Assembly: GCA_009617715.1 (NCBI GenBank)
Contig: VTFK01000645.1
Span: 1-64,000 of the forward strand
Length of the DNA: 64,000 nt
Direction of reading: 5' to 3'
From: Plectrocnemia conspersa
Taxonomy: Eukaryota; Arthropoda; Insecta; Trichoptera; Polycentropodidae
Positions 1 to 12,780 of this stretch are shown here, one piece after another. Both the position numbers and the translations under genes were made by a program. The number at the start of each line of letters is the position of its first letter. Positions within the stretch are counted from its first letter, which is position 1. The notes beneath the pieces are model-generated. The model ran no database searches, was not told where the DNA came from, and was given only the letters and a program-made list of their open reading frames with translations.

Positions 1-992
1 AACGGAAAAACAAAAAAAATAAATCAAGGACTTCAAGATTCACAAGATTCAAGACAAAGATGGAAATTATTAGACGTTCTGATAGCGGTGATACTTTTGC
101 TTCAATCGGACGTTCGTATCATACAAACAGGTATACGATATGTTCAATTTTGCAAAATAAAAATATAATTAAGGAATGCGTTAAAAATTGTGGAAAATAA
201 AGATATATTTCCACAATCTTTAAAGATATGTTTCCAAAAAAACACAGCAAAAAAAAACATAGATGAAATGGAAAATCTTTGTCATCGTGGATCGATGACC
301 AACATCAAAAAAATGTCCTTTGAGTATTTCAATTATTCAAGCAAAAGCTCTTAGTTTGCCCAAAGATAAGAAGGATAGATTAAAAAAAGATTTTAACACG
401 GTTTTTCAAGCAAGTAACGGTTGGTTTTACAATTTTAAAATGAGGTATTCTTTTTCATAATATTAAATTTACTGGAGAATCGGCTGATGCGGATAAAGAT
501 GCTGCAAAAGAATTTATTTCCTAATTATCCAAAATTATTGAAGATGGAGAATATTCCTCTAGCCAAATATTTAATGTAGATGAGACAGGTTTATTTTGTA
601 AAACTCTTTAACAATGAAAAATATGAATGAAGACTTCACGCACCTTGACAAATTTTTAAATATTATGGAAGATTGTGATCCCAATGGAGAACGCATATCT
701 CAAGTGCGTAGGGCGATCAATAAAAACATAGCATGTTATAAAATAATATATGAAGAAAAGAAAAAAAATAGTGGAAAACAGTTAGCTCTTGATAACTTTT
801 CAAAGGAAACACCCGCAAACCCCACTTAAACGTGTCTCTTAAACGCCTCTTAAACATCTTATATTTACTTGATAAATAAATATTTTAAAATACATACAAT
901 TTCAATTTTTTTTACTTCCCTCGACTTTCAAACATTCAACATTCGCACACATTTTCAGGAACCAATTATGTGCGAAAGTCGAGGGCCGCCTG
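1..992 (+). mobile_element. pogo/Tigger DNA transposon, internally deleted, copy 1 (5' end outside window)
   Basis: The right terminal inverted repeat ends at 992 (GAGGGCCGCCTG) and is followed by TA, the target duplication of pogo/Tc1-mariner elements. The interior encodes a CENP-B-type helix-turn-helix start, the first DDE-domain block with NVDETGLF, and then jumps directly to the Tigger C-terminal tail. Most of the catalytic core is therefore missing and the copy cannot be autonomous. A second copy at 56505-57477 has the same joint. The left terminal repeat is not in the window. The last 70 bp also hold an inner inverted copy of the end (CCCTCGACTTTC near 919 against GAAAGTCGAGGG near 975-986), so the terminus can fold back on itself. 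Confidence 0.85.
61..829 (+). pseudogene. Tigger transposase remnant (HTH, start of DDE domain, C-terminal tail)
   Basis: From the ATG at 61 the reading starts [20 protein letters not shown], which fits the CENP-B/pipsqueak-like DNA-binding helix-turn-helix of pogo/Tigger transposases. Stops and frameshifts follow. At about 571-600 comes the DDE block ([10 protein letters not shown]), which carries the first catalytic aspartate. It runs within a few codons into a 71-codon open stretch at 614-829 whose D-P-N-G-E-R and A-C-Y-K-I-I-Y-E-E-K-K-K segments match the far C-terminus of this family. The second and third catalytic acidic residues are absent. This is a dead fossil, not a host gene. Confidence 0.8.
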
Positions 993-3740
993 TAATAGAT
1001 CTGCATCGCGAGCTACACCACAAGACTACAGAGAAGGATGGTAAAGAGGGTGAGAAGTTATAAATTTTATAAATATCTCAAAAATGAGATTATGGATATC
1101 TGTAAAATTTCGTGAAATAATCCACTTCGAGGCATGAATTTATTTAATGACAATAAATTTTCGCATCATAAAAAGAAGGCAAAAGCAAGTGTCATTAATA
1201 AATTTAATAATAAAAAATGTACGTGTATTTTGTAATTTTTGGGTTTTGGAAAGAATCTAATTCATTTTTCATTCTTTTTTATGAGGAAATTTGAAATACA
1301 AACAGTTTCCGAAACGAATTATTCTCGTAAACGGAAGTTCTACCACAAAAAACATAAAAATCTAATAAATCAATAGAAAAAATATATATCAATAAAAATG
1401 TGATTTTTGTTAATACAAACATCCACCAAATCTAAATAAGCAGGTAAAAGATCATAGTCTAGGAAATGTAGATATATTTTTTTTTAATTCTTTTTAATAA
1501 CAGAGTACTTCGCTTTACTTGGATTCCAGATAATGGAACTAGATCTAGACAGCCAATAAATCATCGAAGTGACACGCGCTCCGCATAACGAAGCCGAGCC
1601 TCCTTGACGCCTTATCCTAAACTTTGGCGATGTGCATAAAAAATAATCGTAAGCGAATTCCACCGGGTAAGGAAATCTGTAATGACAATTGGCGATGCTG
1701 AAAGGTAGTCGATTGTCGATTGACCACTTCTACACAGACTCCCCGTCTTTCTGAGCTATTAATTGCCGCATGTATGTCGTTAATAAAAACCCAGATCCCT
1801 TTGGTACTCTAGATGAGCGAAATACTCTTTAGAGCGACGATTGCAATAGCTCACATATTGACGACGTCCGCCTAATAATAAGTGAAAATATGAATTGACG
1901 ATCCCTGCCTGCTGTATATTATTTTTTTACGCGAGAGATTAAATGCGCCCTTTTTAGAACACATTTGCTTTCACAAGCCACGTGTGGAAGAAGAAGCTGG
2001 ATGCAATTATTTACATGCATGCATGCGAAGCGAGGGTTGTCCTTTATGACTGTTCAAATAATAATTACACCATGTCAGTGGTAGTGGCAGCAGAAGCGCG
2101 ATTTTCTTATTTGATTAATGAAAATCCTTTTCTAGAGCGTAAGAGTTTTGCTCCCCGTCGACGCTGATTTATATTCTTCGAGAGCATCCTTGTCGGCGTC
2201 GGTATTAAGTCCTGTCAAGCGTTTAAGATAGCCCGACTATGTGTACAAATAAACGCAATTAAAATAGCATATAGCTTCTTCCCTCTTCGATTTAGAAAGA
2301 GGGTTCTTTTGAGCATTAACGCTTCGAGAAGGGGAGAGACTAAACTCACTAAACTATTCCACCAAAGCTCTTTCTCAAAATAAACGCGTTGGTCTGGAGA
2401 TTTATTTTTATTGTAACTCTATATTTAAATGTACTACGGTTCGATTTAAAGCTAGGCAGTGTTATAAATATGTGGATTGTGCACGTGAGTGCTGTATGCA
2501 ACATATTAAATCTCGGAATAGAACGAACAACTGACTGTTTGTCGTTGTATAAATACTCATTAACCCTGGATGATATCCTTATGGCGAACAGAAGACATTT
2601 GAGTATTTTCGTTTGAGATGTACAAAGCAAAAATATACTCGCAACAAAGTATATGTTGTAATTCTAAAATAAGTATTTTAAATTCTGATTCGACGAACTA
2701 CATTATTAAAAAAATATGTATGTAACAACAAACTACATTTTAGTAAGGGGTGGTTTGTATTTTTTGAGTAATATGAGAAATGTTTAGTATGCATACCTAG
2801 ATGCACCTAATCAATAATATGATCTTTGTTTTGTAATCGAGTCGAAAATTTTTATAGTGATTAGATATTAAATATATTTGACAGCTATTAGAAAAAAATG
2901 TCATGAGTGAAGACAACTGTTGATTGAATATTTTCATCGCATCAAGCGGAATTTGGAGTCATCTTGATACGCTTTATGCCAAATTTCTTTCTCGTCGAAA
3001 GAGCCTAAACACGTGTGCGAAACGTTGAGTCAGAAGTTCCGCAGTTTGCAATCGCGACATCCCGGAACCCGAGGGCGTTGACGTACGTGGAGGAGCAAAA
3101 CATACAAACGTACACACAACGCGCATGTGAAATAATAAAATTCTCTATCTCTCTCTCATTAAAATTCATTCAAGCCGAGAGAAGTCGCGCAATTCATCTT
3201 TCAGCTAGCATCACGTGGGAAGAAAGGAGTGAGAGGCATGATAAAAAGGCAGCTTATCGACAGTTTTTCCTACCACTTGGTGATTCTGGTCTCAACTGAG
3301 ATTGATAGCTGGAGATCAGAAAGCGAAAGAAATCCAACGTTCCCAATAAGGCTTACATGTGTGACACAACATTAATATCTCACTTACTAACGATAATAAA
3401 TAGCCAGCATGATAGATTAATGATTTAAGCCCGTGCAAACTTTTATTCTAATTTTCTTCTAATGTCACCGTTTATATCTATATATACATATGAAAAAAAT
3501 GTTTTTATATAACTTGGATGGTTTATAATTCTAGAAGAAGAAGTTATTCACAGTACATTGCCATATATATGTCATTTTAACGACCATTTCAAATAAACGA
3601 ACTCGTCTCAAAAGTAAGAACAAAAATAAGAATCTTTAATAACTTATAAGCACCCATATAAACTACTATTTATGTGGAAAGGTAGCGATATAGACAAGGC
3701 GTTCTACCCTGCGCACATCATAGACGCTCAAATTCTGAGA
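993..3740. other. No recognisable gene
   Basis: AT-rich DNA with modestly less AT-rich patches at about 1530-2170 and 2930-3310. Short open frames exist (61 codons at 1982-2167, 94 codons at 3015-3299). Neither has a domain I recognise, convincing splice sites or codon bias, so I do not call them genes. Confidence 0.6.
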
Positions 3741-3746
3741 GAGACC

Positions 3747-3971
3747 TCACCATATGCCCAACGCCCCTAAGGATCTATGGACATCATCCTTGCGCCAGCT
3801 TCTCCAACGTTGTTTGGAGAATAACGATCTCGCCCACCATAGTAGTAGCAATATGTAATATAATCTAATAAAATTCTCACTAGTTCCCACCTGCGTCTTA
3901 CTGGCTGCGAAGTCACAGCCCTTAGGGTTTCTAACACCCGAAAAATTGATTAAATCCCAATGGATTATCAA
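3747..3971 (-). repeat. Dispersed repeat family A, copy 1
   Basis: The minus-strand reading of this block matches the plus strand at about 5262-5420. Shared words include CTGGCGCA, GGATGATGTCC and AACCCTAAGGG. The segment 3822-3905 is also nearly repeated at 32877-32966 in the same orientation, both containing AATATAATCTAATAAAATTC. A 74-codon minus-strand open frame crosses it, but no domain is recognisable. It is probably a fragment of a transposon I cannot classify. Confidence 0.6.
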
Positions 3972-3999
3972 AGCACAAACAAAACCTTGATAGCCTTAT

Positions 4000-5205
4000 T
4001 ATACAACTTAACAAATTTATTTTTTAAAAATTCGATTTATTGTAAAAAATAGAACACATATGAATTGCCTCATGAAAAATATACTAAAATCTACTTTCAG
4101 GCATAATAATAAATTGAGGTGAAATTTATTTAGTATTACGGTTTAGTGTTTAGTTTTAAAAAAATACTAAACCTACCCCGCGTTTTTTATCACTTAATTG
4201 ATTAGTGAATAGTTTGGCACCGGTTTGTACGACTGCGGCTCTCACTCGCGACAGCTTAGGTAGGAGATTGGGCCTAGTTTCAGTCGCGCGAAAATTCTGA
4301 GCAACTAATGAAAGAGAGCTGGTCTCCCAATGCCCAAAAAACAGCTTTTCCGTCCTTATATGTGTGCTTCTCCAGTGATTATTTTTTGATTTCATGAAAA
4401 TAATTCAATAAATAACATTGCCTATGAATAAATTATAGATAAAATATAAAAGTAGAGTGCGAAAGCTACTTACAAATAAATATAATTCTGATCAATCAGC
4501 TAACATTAGCCTAATACCAGGATTCTATATAAATATATATTTAACTAAAGTCAAGCTAGGTCGTACATGTAAAAAAAAGTAGCAAATGTCTTGGGTACGA
4601 TTATCGCATTAAGACTTTAGATTGCATCATAAAGTCGGCATTTGGCGAGATACGATCTTGTGCATTATAATAAACAATCTTATGCACGCATACGCTACTT
4701 ATGTATGAAAATATTTAAAAGATGCAATAAAAATGTTCACGGTCGCGCTCGTTGCACAATGACTTCATCTCCCTCTCGTTGTGCCATAATCGTTTGTGCC
4801 CACGATTAAACGATAATAATTTTGATTTAACGCAAAAGACTTTTCGGTTTCTAAAATTGAAGCGTGAATATTAACTGCCATAATCATAGCGATTATATCT
4901 CAGAACAGTGATGAATCATTAAAGAAACACACGCCTTAGCACATTCATTTTAAAAAGTTTTTTACACAGATAATCCACTACAAAATATTTATAGTTATTT
5001 TCGTCCTTCGCGGTGTTGCCAAAATATTGCGTGGCACCAGAGTAGCCAACTTAATCAGCCCCACAGATATTTTTTTTTGACACTATTTTACCGAATTTTC
5101 TCACAATTTAAGCACTATTACCGAGTTGGTATGAATAGTGCATATGGTATATAGTATATAGTAACCATTTATTCTTAGTTAATCAATACTAAAGCGCTAC
5201 TCTTC
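4000..5205. other. No recognisable gene
   Basis: AT-rich intergenic DNA. A somewhat less AT-rich patch at 4180-4390 has a 79-codon open frame on the minus strand with no recognisable domain. I see nothing else in it. Confidence 0.6.
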
Positions 5206-5261
5206 TTTTTTGTGGGACATTTCAACCATATTTATAATGACCAAATCATTCATTAATCTTC

Positions 5262-5420
5262 AAGATTTAATAACCCTAAGGGGTGTGACTGCGAGTTACT
5301 GTATTGGGCAAGTATCGTTTTCTCCGAGCAGTGGTGGAGAAACTGGCGCAGGGATGATGTCCGTGAAATATCCCTGTAGGTTAGTTCCTCTTGCTGCGAT
5401 GGTCGTGTTGTTGAGTCACA
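5262..5420 (+). repeat. Dispersed repeat family A, copy 2
   Basis: Inverted relative to the copy at 3747-3971. Aligned words include AACCCTAAGGG, GATCGTT/TATCGTT, TTCTCC, TGGAGAAACTGGCGCA and GGATGATGTCC. It lacks an internal segment of roughly 75 bp found in copy 1. No complete reading frame is shared between the copies, which suggests a degraded mobile element. Confidence 0.6.
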
Positions 5421-5799
5421 GGCCGTATCTTTGAATCTGCGAGTGTTTGCCGGTGTCACATTGGAGACCAGCCTTATGTATTCAGGGCTGCAAAGCTTGC
5501 TAACCAATCACAATCATGCAGCGATCATCCAGCAAAACATTGCACTCGCTTTTAAAACAACAAAATATGTATTCACCTTTAGAAAGTGACATTTGCTTGA
5601 TGGACATATCCGAAGTCGAATTGTGCAACAGGAATGTTGTGGTCTTCCGGTGATTTTGTTTCAAAGAAATATTCATTCACTGCACCGGAGAATCCTTGCG
5701 TGTTATTAATGAGAAATCCTTTTTTTCTAGTCGTAACGAGGGCCTTTGTGTAGTCCCATCCTTTACACTATATTGTCTTGTTACTTTCAATTCTCATTA

Positions 5800-8700
5800 A
5801 CGCGAATGTCAAGAATAAGATCCTCACAAATTTTTGATTTCGTATTATCCAACAATAAAATCAAGACTTCACAATAAAAAAAAGTGTCCAAAGATTTGAA
5901 GCTTTTCAGTATTGCCTTGTATTTGTAAATTACCCATATAAGGTTTTCGTCGATACGCCTCAACAGCAATATTGCGCCTTCACCCTCACCTGCTGTAAAT
6001 CAGACGCTTTTCGTTCAATTCACCGCACAATTAAAAGTCGCGACATTTTCGTTACCTGATTGCATTATCATAATGCATTGTCTCCTCCGTCCGGGGGAAG
6101 AAGTTCGAACAATTATTTCGCTCTTGATTCATAATTACCCCGTTTTTATTATCATCGTCGAGCATTTGCATACAAAAGCTCGTAAATTAACCGTTTACGT
6201 TCTCTCGTTCTGTGAGTACAGGTACACATACTCACATATTTTTTCCAATATGTACGGTCTTTTTTCTCGACGCCTTCTCGCGCGAATTTATTTCGACGAT
6301 TATCGATTTTTACATAGCGCCCACTTAAAATAATTTTCGCACGGCGGAAAAGTGAAACCCGGCGGCTTATCTTCCATATATCTCTTTTATATTTAATTAT
6401 ACTACGATAACGTATCCGAATTTTATTATTTTCCTTCTCAAGAGATCGTCGCTTCGAGTGGAATTTTTAGGCTTCGAAGGATACGCGCCGTTTTGCATAT
6501 TCGTGTCATCCTGGTGAGTGGGAGTTTGGGTCGTTGATCTTTCTGTCTTCCCCTTATTTGATTTTTAGTAAGAAAAATGAGTCTTTGTTCCAGAGTTTTT
6601 CACGAGTTGCAGTTAAGATATAATAAATCTAGCCTTGATCGTTGCGGTCCAGCGGATGATGATTGTGAAATCTGTGATGCCTGTCGCTCTGATGTGTTTT
6701 TTTTTAGTAAATTACATCAAAATTGATTCAAGCAAAGTATTGCTAAATTTGTCTGTATAGTTTTTTTCCACAAAAAAGCGTTTTTTTTTTTTTTTTGCAT
6801 TTTAAGAAATATATTTATATAAACACATTGTTGCTGTTAAGCATTTATAACTAACTAGCAATGTACTGAATAAAAAAACCAATGGTTAGTTAGATTATAT
6901 TTCAATCTAATTTCGATATTGGACTGTTTCATCTATAGCAGTATGCTATTATTCTTCAAAATCATAAGATATATCCCTAATCCTTGGTTAAATTTCTTGG
7001 AGCTTTTAATCACTTTTTCGAAGGTATGTCTATTGTTTTTTGAATAATTGTCCAGCCAATTAACTATCAACTTTCGTGGTTAAATTATTTATAAAAATTA
7101 TAATGGCAAATCTTCCACAATTTAGTTTGAGTAAATAATGCGTCGTTACTGTATTTTCGTCAATTATGTTAACAACGATCAAATTTTACAGTATGTCAAG
7201 TATAACCATTTAGTCGAAATGGCTGCAATAAATCCGTTTAAGAGACCAAAAAATAACAACCCTTGATAAATAAAATCGAGCGATACTGCGAATGTTTACG
7301 TGAATATTTCAATCTAGTATTAGCAAATCAATTACTGAAGAAGTCATATAAATGCCAAAAAATCCCTTGATTTGCAGAACATATGTTCTAAATCTATAAT
7401 TGATTCCAGATTTGAATAAAAAAATATGAACTGGCGAATACTTTCACAATATGTATTAAATATAATATTTGAAACATAACAATTTAAGTACATAATTATC
7501 CGCTCTATAACGGATAATAAACATATAATATTTTTTTAATAAGGACACGCGTTTTTTGACCGCTCAATGCCAAACCGTTTGTCTCCTTCAAAAATCAGAT
7601 AAAAGAACAATGAGCAGTCATAACGAGAGAAAAAATACGTCACGTAATCGGCAGGAAACAGCCAGACGTAATAATAATAATATTATTTTCATAATAACAA
7701 TAACTGACGAAAAAACTTAATATGCGATTCTCTCACACCAACCGGTGCTAACGAATAAAATTTTAATATTGAACCTGAATTTTTACATAACAAAAAAAAT
7801 CAAGAAAACTCGCACGCTCAGCTCTGGGAACTTTACACTACAAAAATGCATTACTATACTAATAAAACATATTTTTTATTACTCCAAAAGAATCGCACAA
7901 TAAGTTTGAGAACAACGTGAAACATCATTCAAACAACGTTCCGTTAAAATTATATTTTTTGGGTCGAGAGAATCGTGGAGTCATTGCGTTCATTAATAAT
8001 TCTGAAACTTTGTATTATATAATGTCTAGGCGTAGAGGTGTAAAGGTTCCGTTTTTGTTAACGAGACAATGGGGTATCCTTTCATTTCTTAAAACGGTAT
8101 CGGGCTCGTATGTGTGTTAAGTATAATTTTATACAAAATTTTGATTACCAATATTATAAAACGATGTCGATTACTGGCGATAAATCCGTAACGGCCAGAT
8201 AAATACGAGATTTTTTGCGGTTCTAAGAAAATCGCAAAATCTAACGCGACTATAGCACGTACCATAAATATTTGCACGAAGATGATATGAGTCGTATGGC
8301 TATAATAATAAAATTCCTGTGTTTATAGTTAAAAACGCACGCTTGATTAAACACGGTCTTCGATAAAACGGATAAATAAAATTTTAGTTAAGAAATAAAA
8401 CATAAAAAATCGAAAATAAACAGTACGCCTGCCAAGCTGGCATGCGAGATATTTCAAGAGGCCTCTTTAATGTTATATACTTATTTGTTATCCTAGGTAC
8501 ATTTTTACTAATATTAAAATAAAATATAATACATTGATATTAATTTTAATTATTATAACTTTTTTTATATTTTTTTATTTTTCCTTTTCCCGTTTATAAA
8601 TCCTCTTTTCACATTAATAGATACTAGTTAACTATATACTAAAATAAATTACTTATCTGTCATCATCCTTCTATTTTATAACTATTAAAATATTTTTATC

Positions 8701-9525
8701 ACTGATATGAAATGAAGCATTATTTTCTAAATTACTTTCCAAACATATTTATTATTCTACCTAATACACAATTTTTTTTAACATTGTAATCAATTTTATG
8801 TGTCGTATTTATGTATAATACATTACAAGCTTACGTTTATATTTTTATACTATTTATAGAATTAAGTTAATTTTATTTTTTCACTTTAATTTATAATTTA
8901 ACTTCAACCACAATACAATGTTACTCAAATTTTCAAATAATAGATAATATTAACACTATTTTTATAATCACAAATTATATGAATCTGGAACAAATGTTAT
9001 TGATACATTACATAAATAATACCGGTCCCAATTAAAAACCTTAAGGAACTACTTTAAAAATTACGTTTATTATTAAAATTAATATTTTAACTGTAATTCC
9101 ATTACCTACTCTAAAACTTCATAAAATAAACCTCCTGCTAGTAATAAATTTATTAATATATATCTATCCATCGTTTTAAAGGTTTTCATACAGACAATAT
9201 CTTACTTCGAATATATGATATATGATACTAACCTAATGTATCTAGTGATTTTTTTTCTATATCAAATTTTTACATATTATTAGACAAAAAAAAATATAGT
9301 AAAAAAAAAGTATTATTTTCAGATGCAACTAATAATATTACACCAATATTTGGTTTTCAATGACGATAACGTATCTTTTATGTGTGATAGCACTTTTGTT
9401 TTGTAAAGATTCTAGTATTTCCAGCACATTAGAACTACATATATTTCCGGCAAATCAGTAACTTTTCTTTAATCATGGACTGTATTTAACAATTTTGAAA
9501 GTCCAACATGTTGATAGACATAAGG
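5800..9525. other. No recognisable gene
   Basis: AT-rich DNA with a long T run at 6781-6796 and scattered short open frames (for example 86 codons at 6073-6333 and 67 at 7917-8120). None has a recognisable domain or splice context. Confidence 0.55.
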
Positions 9526-9529
9526 ACTA

Positions 9530-9830
9530 GAATATAATGATACTAAAGATAGTGAAAATCATTCTTCGCTTTAATAATCAATAATAAAAAAATGAGAATT
9601 ACGAATATGACTATGATGATAAAAAAGTGAACATAAATTACATGATTACACGTATTCCAAAGATTGCAAAAGTATTTAAAATATATTGTGTATGTAGAAA
9701 TTCTTTATTACAAAAATATATACGGTTATTGTTGATTTTAGATTACAAACCATATGAAATACCATTGTTGTTTTGAGAATAAAAATGCGCTAATTGATCT
9801 GAATATCTATCATGTGATACGTAATGTAAA
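9530..9830 (+). repeat. Long direct repeat, left copy
   Basis: It shares blocks in the same order and orientation with 10940-11335. The clearest is GCTAATTGATCTGAATA, present near 9788-9804 and 11303-11319. It is preceded in both by TTTTAGAT.A.AAA.CA.ATGGAATA-like sequence. The two copies bracket the CACTA-like element at 9885-10899, so this is either a broken tandem duplication or two copies of a mobile repeat. Confidence 0.55.
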
Positions 9831-9884
9831 AATTCGGATTTTTTTCCATCACCATGAGCTGCATTACTATTTTTGAAATGCCTG

Positions 9885-10899
9885 CACTACACCCTCTGGA
9901 AGTTAGCCAAGGTTGGCCAAGGACGGAAAATATATTGGGTTACTTCGGTCGAGTTCGGTTCTGCCCGCTCTAAAATCTCTCGGAAGTTGTCCGAGGTTAC
10001 CGAGAACGGGAAGTAAAGTGGGGGTAATTCAGTCGACTTGGCCAGCTTCGAGCGCTTCCGAACATTGTCTGCAAAAGGACCGAAGTCGGAGCTGCTCTTT
10101 CGAGCGCAAGCTGTGAGATACTTCCCCTTTTGCTCTCTCGCGTGTTAAGTGACGAGATAATGATATGGTTTTTCGCAAACTGAGATAGAACGAGTAACTC
10201 GGTTAAATTTCAGTATGTGCGTAGGCGTCCTATGGTCAACACGCATGACGAGCACTGCATCGTGGTCACGTGGTCAAGTTATAGTACTACATGCTTATTG
10301 GGGACTTCAGATGACAGACTTTTACTGACATCTTTGAATATATTAGGGCACCAAAAGGGATTAATTATATTTTTGATAGTATATTCTTCTAACAAATGTC
10401 GTTATTATATTTTTTCATATAAAATTAAAAAATTAAAAAAGAATTAGTAGTACTTGATTTTGTTAAAAAAAATCGTTTCGAATATCCTTATGTATTTTTC
10501 TAAATCGGTTTATATAAACGTCATACCATAACGAGTTCTTATTTAGAATCGATGACGAAAAATTCTAAGATAGTCACAGATGTGGTGTTCTTATTCTGAA
10601 GTATCATTTTTAATGTCTTATGGCATTTTGCAAAAGCCGACAAAGATTTTGCGTAAATTGAATATTTGAAAAGTTTTCACTGATATTGTATTGGTGAGTG
10701 CCCACACAAACGTTTATAATTATCAGTAGCGTAATTTAAATAATAAGACAATTTAAAAATTGCGATTATTTGGCACATTTTACGATCGCGCGCAAATATG
10801 CCAACTGTACGTGACAGCAGCCGCCGTGCGAACGTCTTTCGGCGACCTCGGCCGACTTCAGTTGAACTTCGATTCGGACAACTTCCAAAGAGTGTAGTG
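9885..10899. mobile_element. Candidate DNA transposon with CACTA-like inverted ends
   Basis: The left end reads CACTACACCCTCTGGAAGTT. The right end is its near-perfect reverse complement (AACTTCCAAAGAGTGTAGTG), so the termini match at 18 of 20 positions and begin CACTAC. Just inside the left end the motif GGAAGTT..CC.AGGTT is repeated (about 9897 and 9979), giving subterminal repeats like those of CACTA-type elements. No target duplication is clear and no transposase is recognisable in the 1 kb interior, so a non-autonomous element is the best reading. The left third is clearly less AT-rich than its surroundings. Confidence 0.45.
10113..10163 (+). repeat. Fragment of the MITE found at 51786-51906
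   Basis: GTGAGATACTTCCCCTTTTG, followed by a segment including CGTGTTAAGTGACGA, matches the left half of the MITE in the strawberry notch intron (51798-51848). Only one end is present here. Confidence 0.6.
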
Positions 10900-10939
10900 C
10901 AAGCATAAGAAATAAAGTATTTGAAGGACAAGAAAAAAA

Positions 10940-11335
10940 TATGACAGCAATGGTAATGATAGTATACTAGATATTAATAAAGATGATTTATCGCATCGAT
11001 AATCGAGGAAATAAAGATGAGAATAACGTATGCAACTATGATGCCTAAAAAGTGGACATATATTACCTGATGGGAAAAACAATAAAAAAACATTACTGAT
11101 GTATTTCAGGCATATATTATATCTTGTAAAAAATAAAGTAAATATAGAACTCGAAATTAATGATTGAAAAGGTATTAAAAAATATCTTGTGTATCATGAA
11201 AATGTGTTACAGGAGTTAAATAAAAAGTTTCATAGTTATTATTAATTTTAGATCATAAAACAATTATGGAATATCATTGAGAATTTGAAAATAAAAAAAT
11301 ACGCTAATTGATCTGAATAACTATTAAATATCAGT
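10940..11335 (+). repeat. Long direct repeat, right copy
   Basis: Partner of 9530-9830 in the same orientation. The two have diverged with small indels, so this is an old duplication. It contains no coding capacity I recognise. Confidence 0.55.
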
Positions 11336-11574
11336 GGCAGCTTTAAACGGAAAAAAAACAGTTACATCATATCATTTTATAAATTTCTTCAAAATACTGG
11401 TGTACACCATCATGGAGAAAAATAAGATTTTTTGCCCAATTGCAAATAAATTTGAACAAATTAGCAAACATTTATCATTTTGTTGAAGATACAGATGATA
11501 ATATGTAGAACAAATAAAAACTTACACAAAAAATGATATTTTTCTTGTAGAGATCTGGAAGTAATTGTGATAAA

Positions 11575-11640
11575 TATCTGATTCTAACTAGAGACAAATT
11601 ATATGCATCCTAAATTAAGTAGCATATAAAAGTATATTTT
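11575..11640 (+). repeat. Short dispersed repeat B, copy 1
   Basis: It contains ACAAATTATATGCATCCTAA followed by A.TAAGTAG.ATAT, found again at about 20005-20065. The two copies are unrelated outside this block. Origin unknown. Confidence 0.6.
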
Positions 11641-11717
11641 ATGAAATGATACATTTTTGATATTCAATTGTTAAATATTAACTGTGATAATTGATTTTAG
11701 GCTGTTGTTGCATAACA

Positions 11718-11850
11718 ATATAAACGAAACAAAAGCAGAAACAGCACAACGAAATGAGCGAAATAGATTACATAATTCACAGTCACGTGCTACTGAATCG
11801 TCACAACAACACAAAGCACGAAATGTAGCAAGTCCTATTCATCTAGTGAG
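11718..11850 (+). pseudogene. Possible Helitron-type ORF fragment
   Basis: One frame reads about 40 codons rich in R, N, A, E and Q with the repeating pattern A-E-T-A-Q-R-N-E-R-N-R and R-A-T-E-S-S-Q-Q-H-K-A-R. This resembles the repetitive N-terminal region of Helitron/PIF1-helicase-linked ORFs in arthropod genomes. No helicase or Rep motif follows. The family call rests on this pattern alone. Confidence 0.35.
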
Positions 11851-11861
11851 ATGAATAGGAC
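11832..11861. repeat. Perfect 13-bp inverted repeat (hairpin)
   Basis: GTCCTATTCATCT, a 4-base spacer, then AGATGAATAGGAC. It lies at the end of the Helitron-like fragment. Helitron 3' ends carry short hairpins, but the CTRR terminus is not evident here. Confidence 0.7.
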
Positions 11862-12279
11862 AAAATTTGTATATGCTTATCGAAATTAACAACGCATGCA
11901 AATGAATCGATTGCATCAATTTGCAACACTATTGCATTTTAACATAATTCTGAAGTTGAATATAGGGGGAAAAATATTCGACACAATTTAATTCATGTAA
12001 TTTTAATTAAATAAATAAATGTGTTTATTTCATTCATATACATAAATACTCAAATTTAGCAATAGCGAAACATTGCTAAAATTAAATTAAAATAAAAAAG
12101 GTAAGGAAATGTGTTTGATTGAAATATAGCAGTATATAAAAATATGGAAGAATTAGTTACATTATATACATATAAATTACAGACTATAAAGTCTAATATA
12201 TCCAATAAAGTAATTAATTATACAAGATACCCCCAAATTTACCCTGCAAAACCGTGATGTTGTCAGAGCACGTCCGAAA

Positions 12280-12780
12280 CAATGCCTCGTTTCATGCAAG
12301 GATGCCCAGGATGACAGGAGACAGGATTGAGTCTCGTTTCCCGCAATTAGCCAATTGACAGGGATTGACGCGCCCCTCGACCCTTCTTCGTTAGGCAACA
12401 CACGACCGGGTGTTCCAAAAAAAGCATGTCATATCAATTTGCACACAGGCGCCGCCGTAGCGCAAGCAACATATTTTTTTTGTTTATCGAACGACTCGCC
12501 GCACCACAACCGGAATATTAATTATGAAGCAATATCTTGGGTAACCATCTTGGGAGAGAAGGTATGTACAGTATGTGTGCGAACGCAGATAAGACACAGA
12601 AGAAAATTCACGAGGGAATTATTGGAAGGTTGCGGAATTCCGCTCGATTTAGGAATTTTTCGAACGGTCCATTGTTACGCAAGAGCCCTTTGACATATTG
12701 CGCGAGGTACTATTATATAGATGAGCAGTCGCTGTTCCTCTCCCTATATTTTATACGCCCTTCGTTTCTGGTGATATGAA
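12280..12780. other. Island of higher G+C, no gene recognised
   Basis: About 500 bp clearly less AT-rich than its surroundings. A 112-codon plus-strand frame runs 12355-12693, and an overlapping 80-codon frame runs 12537-12779. A donor-like GAGAAG|GTATGT occurs at about 12557-12568. I recognise no domain. It could be a promoter or untranslated first exon, a conserved non-coding element, or transposon DNA. Confidence 0.4.
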
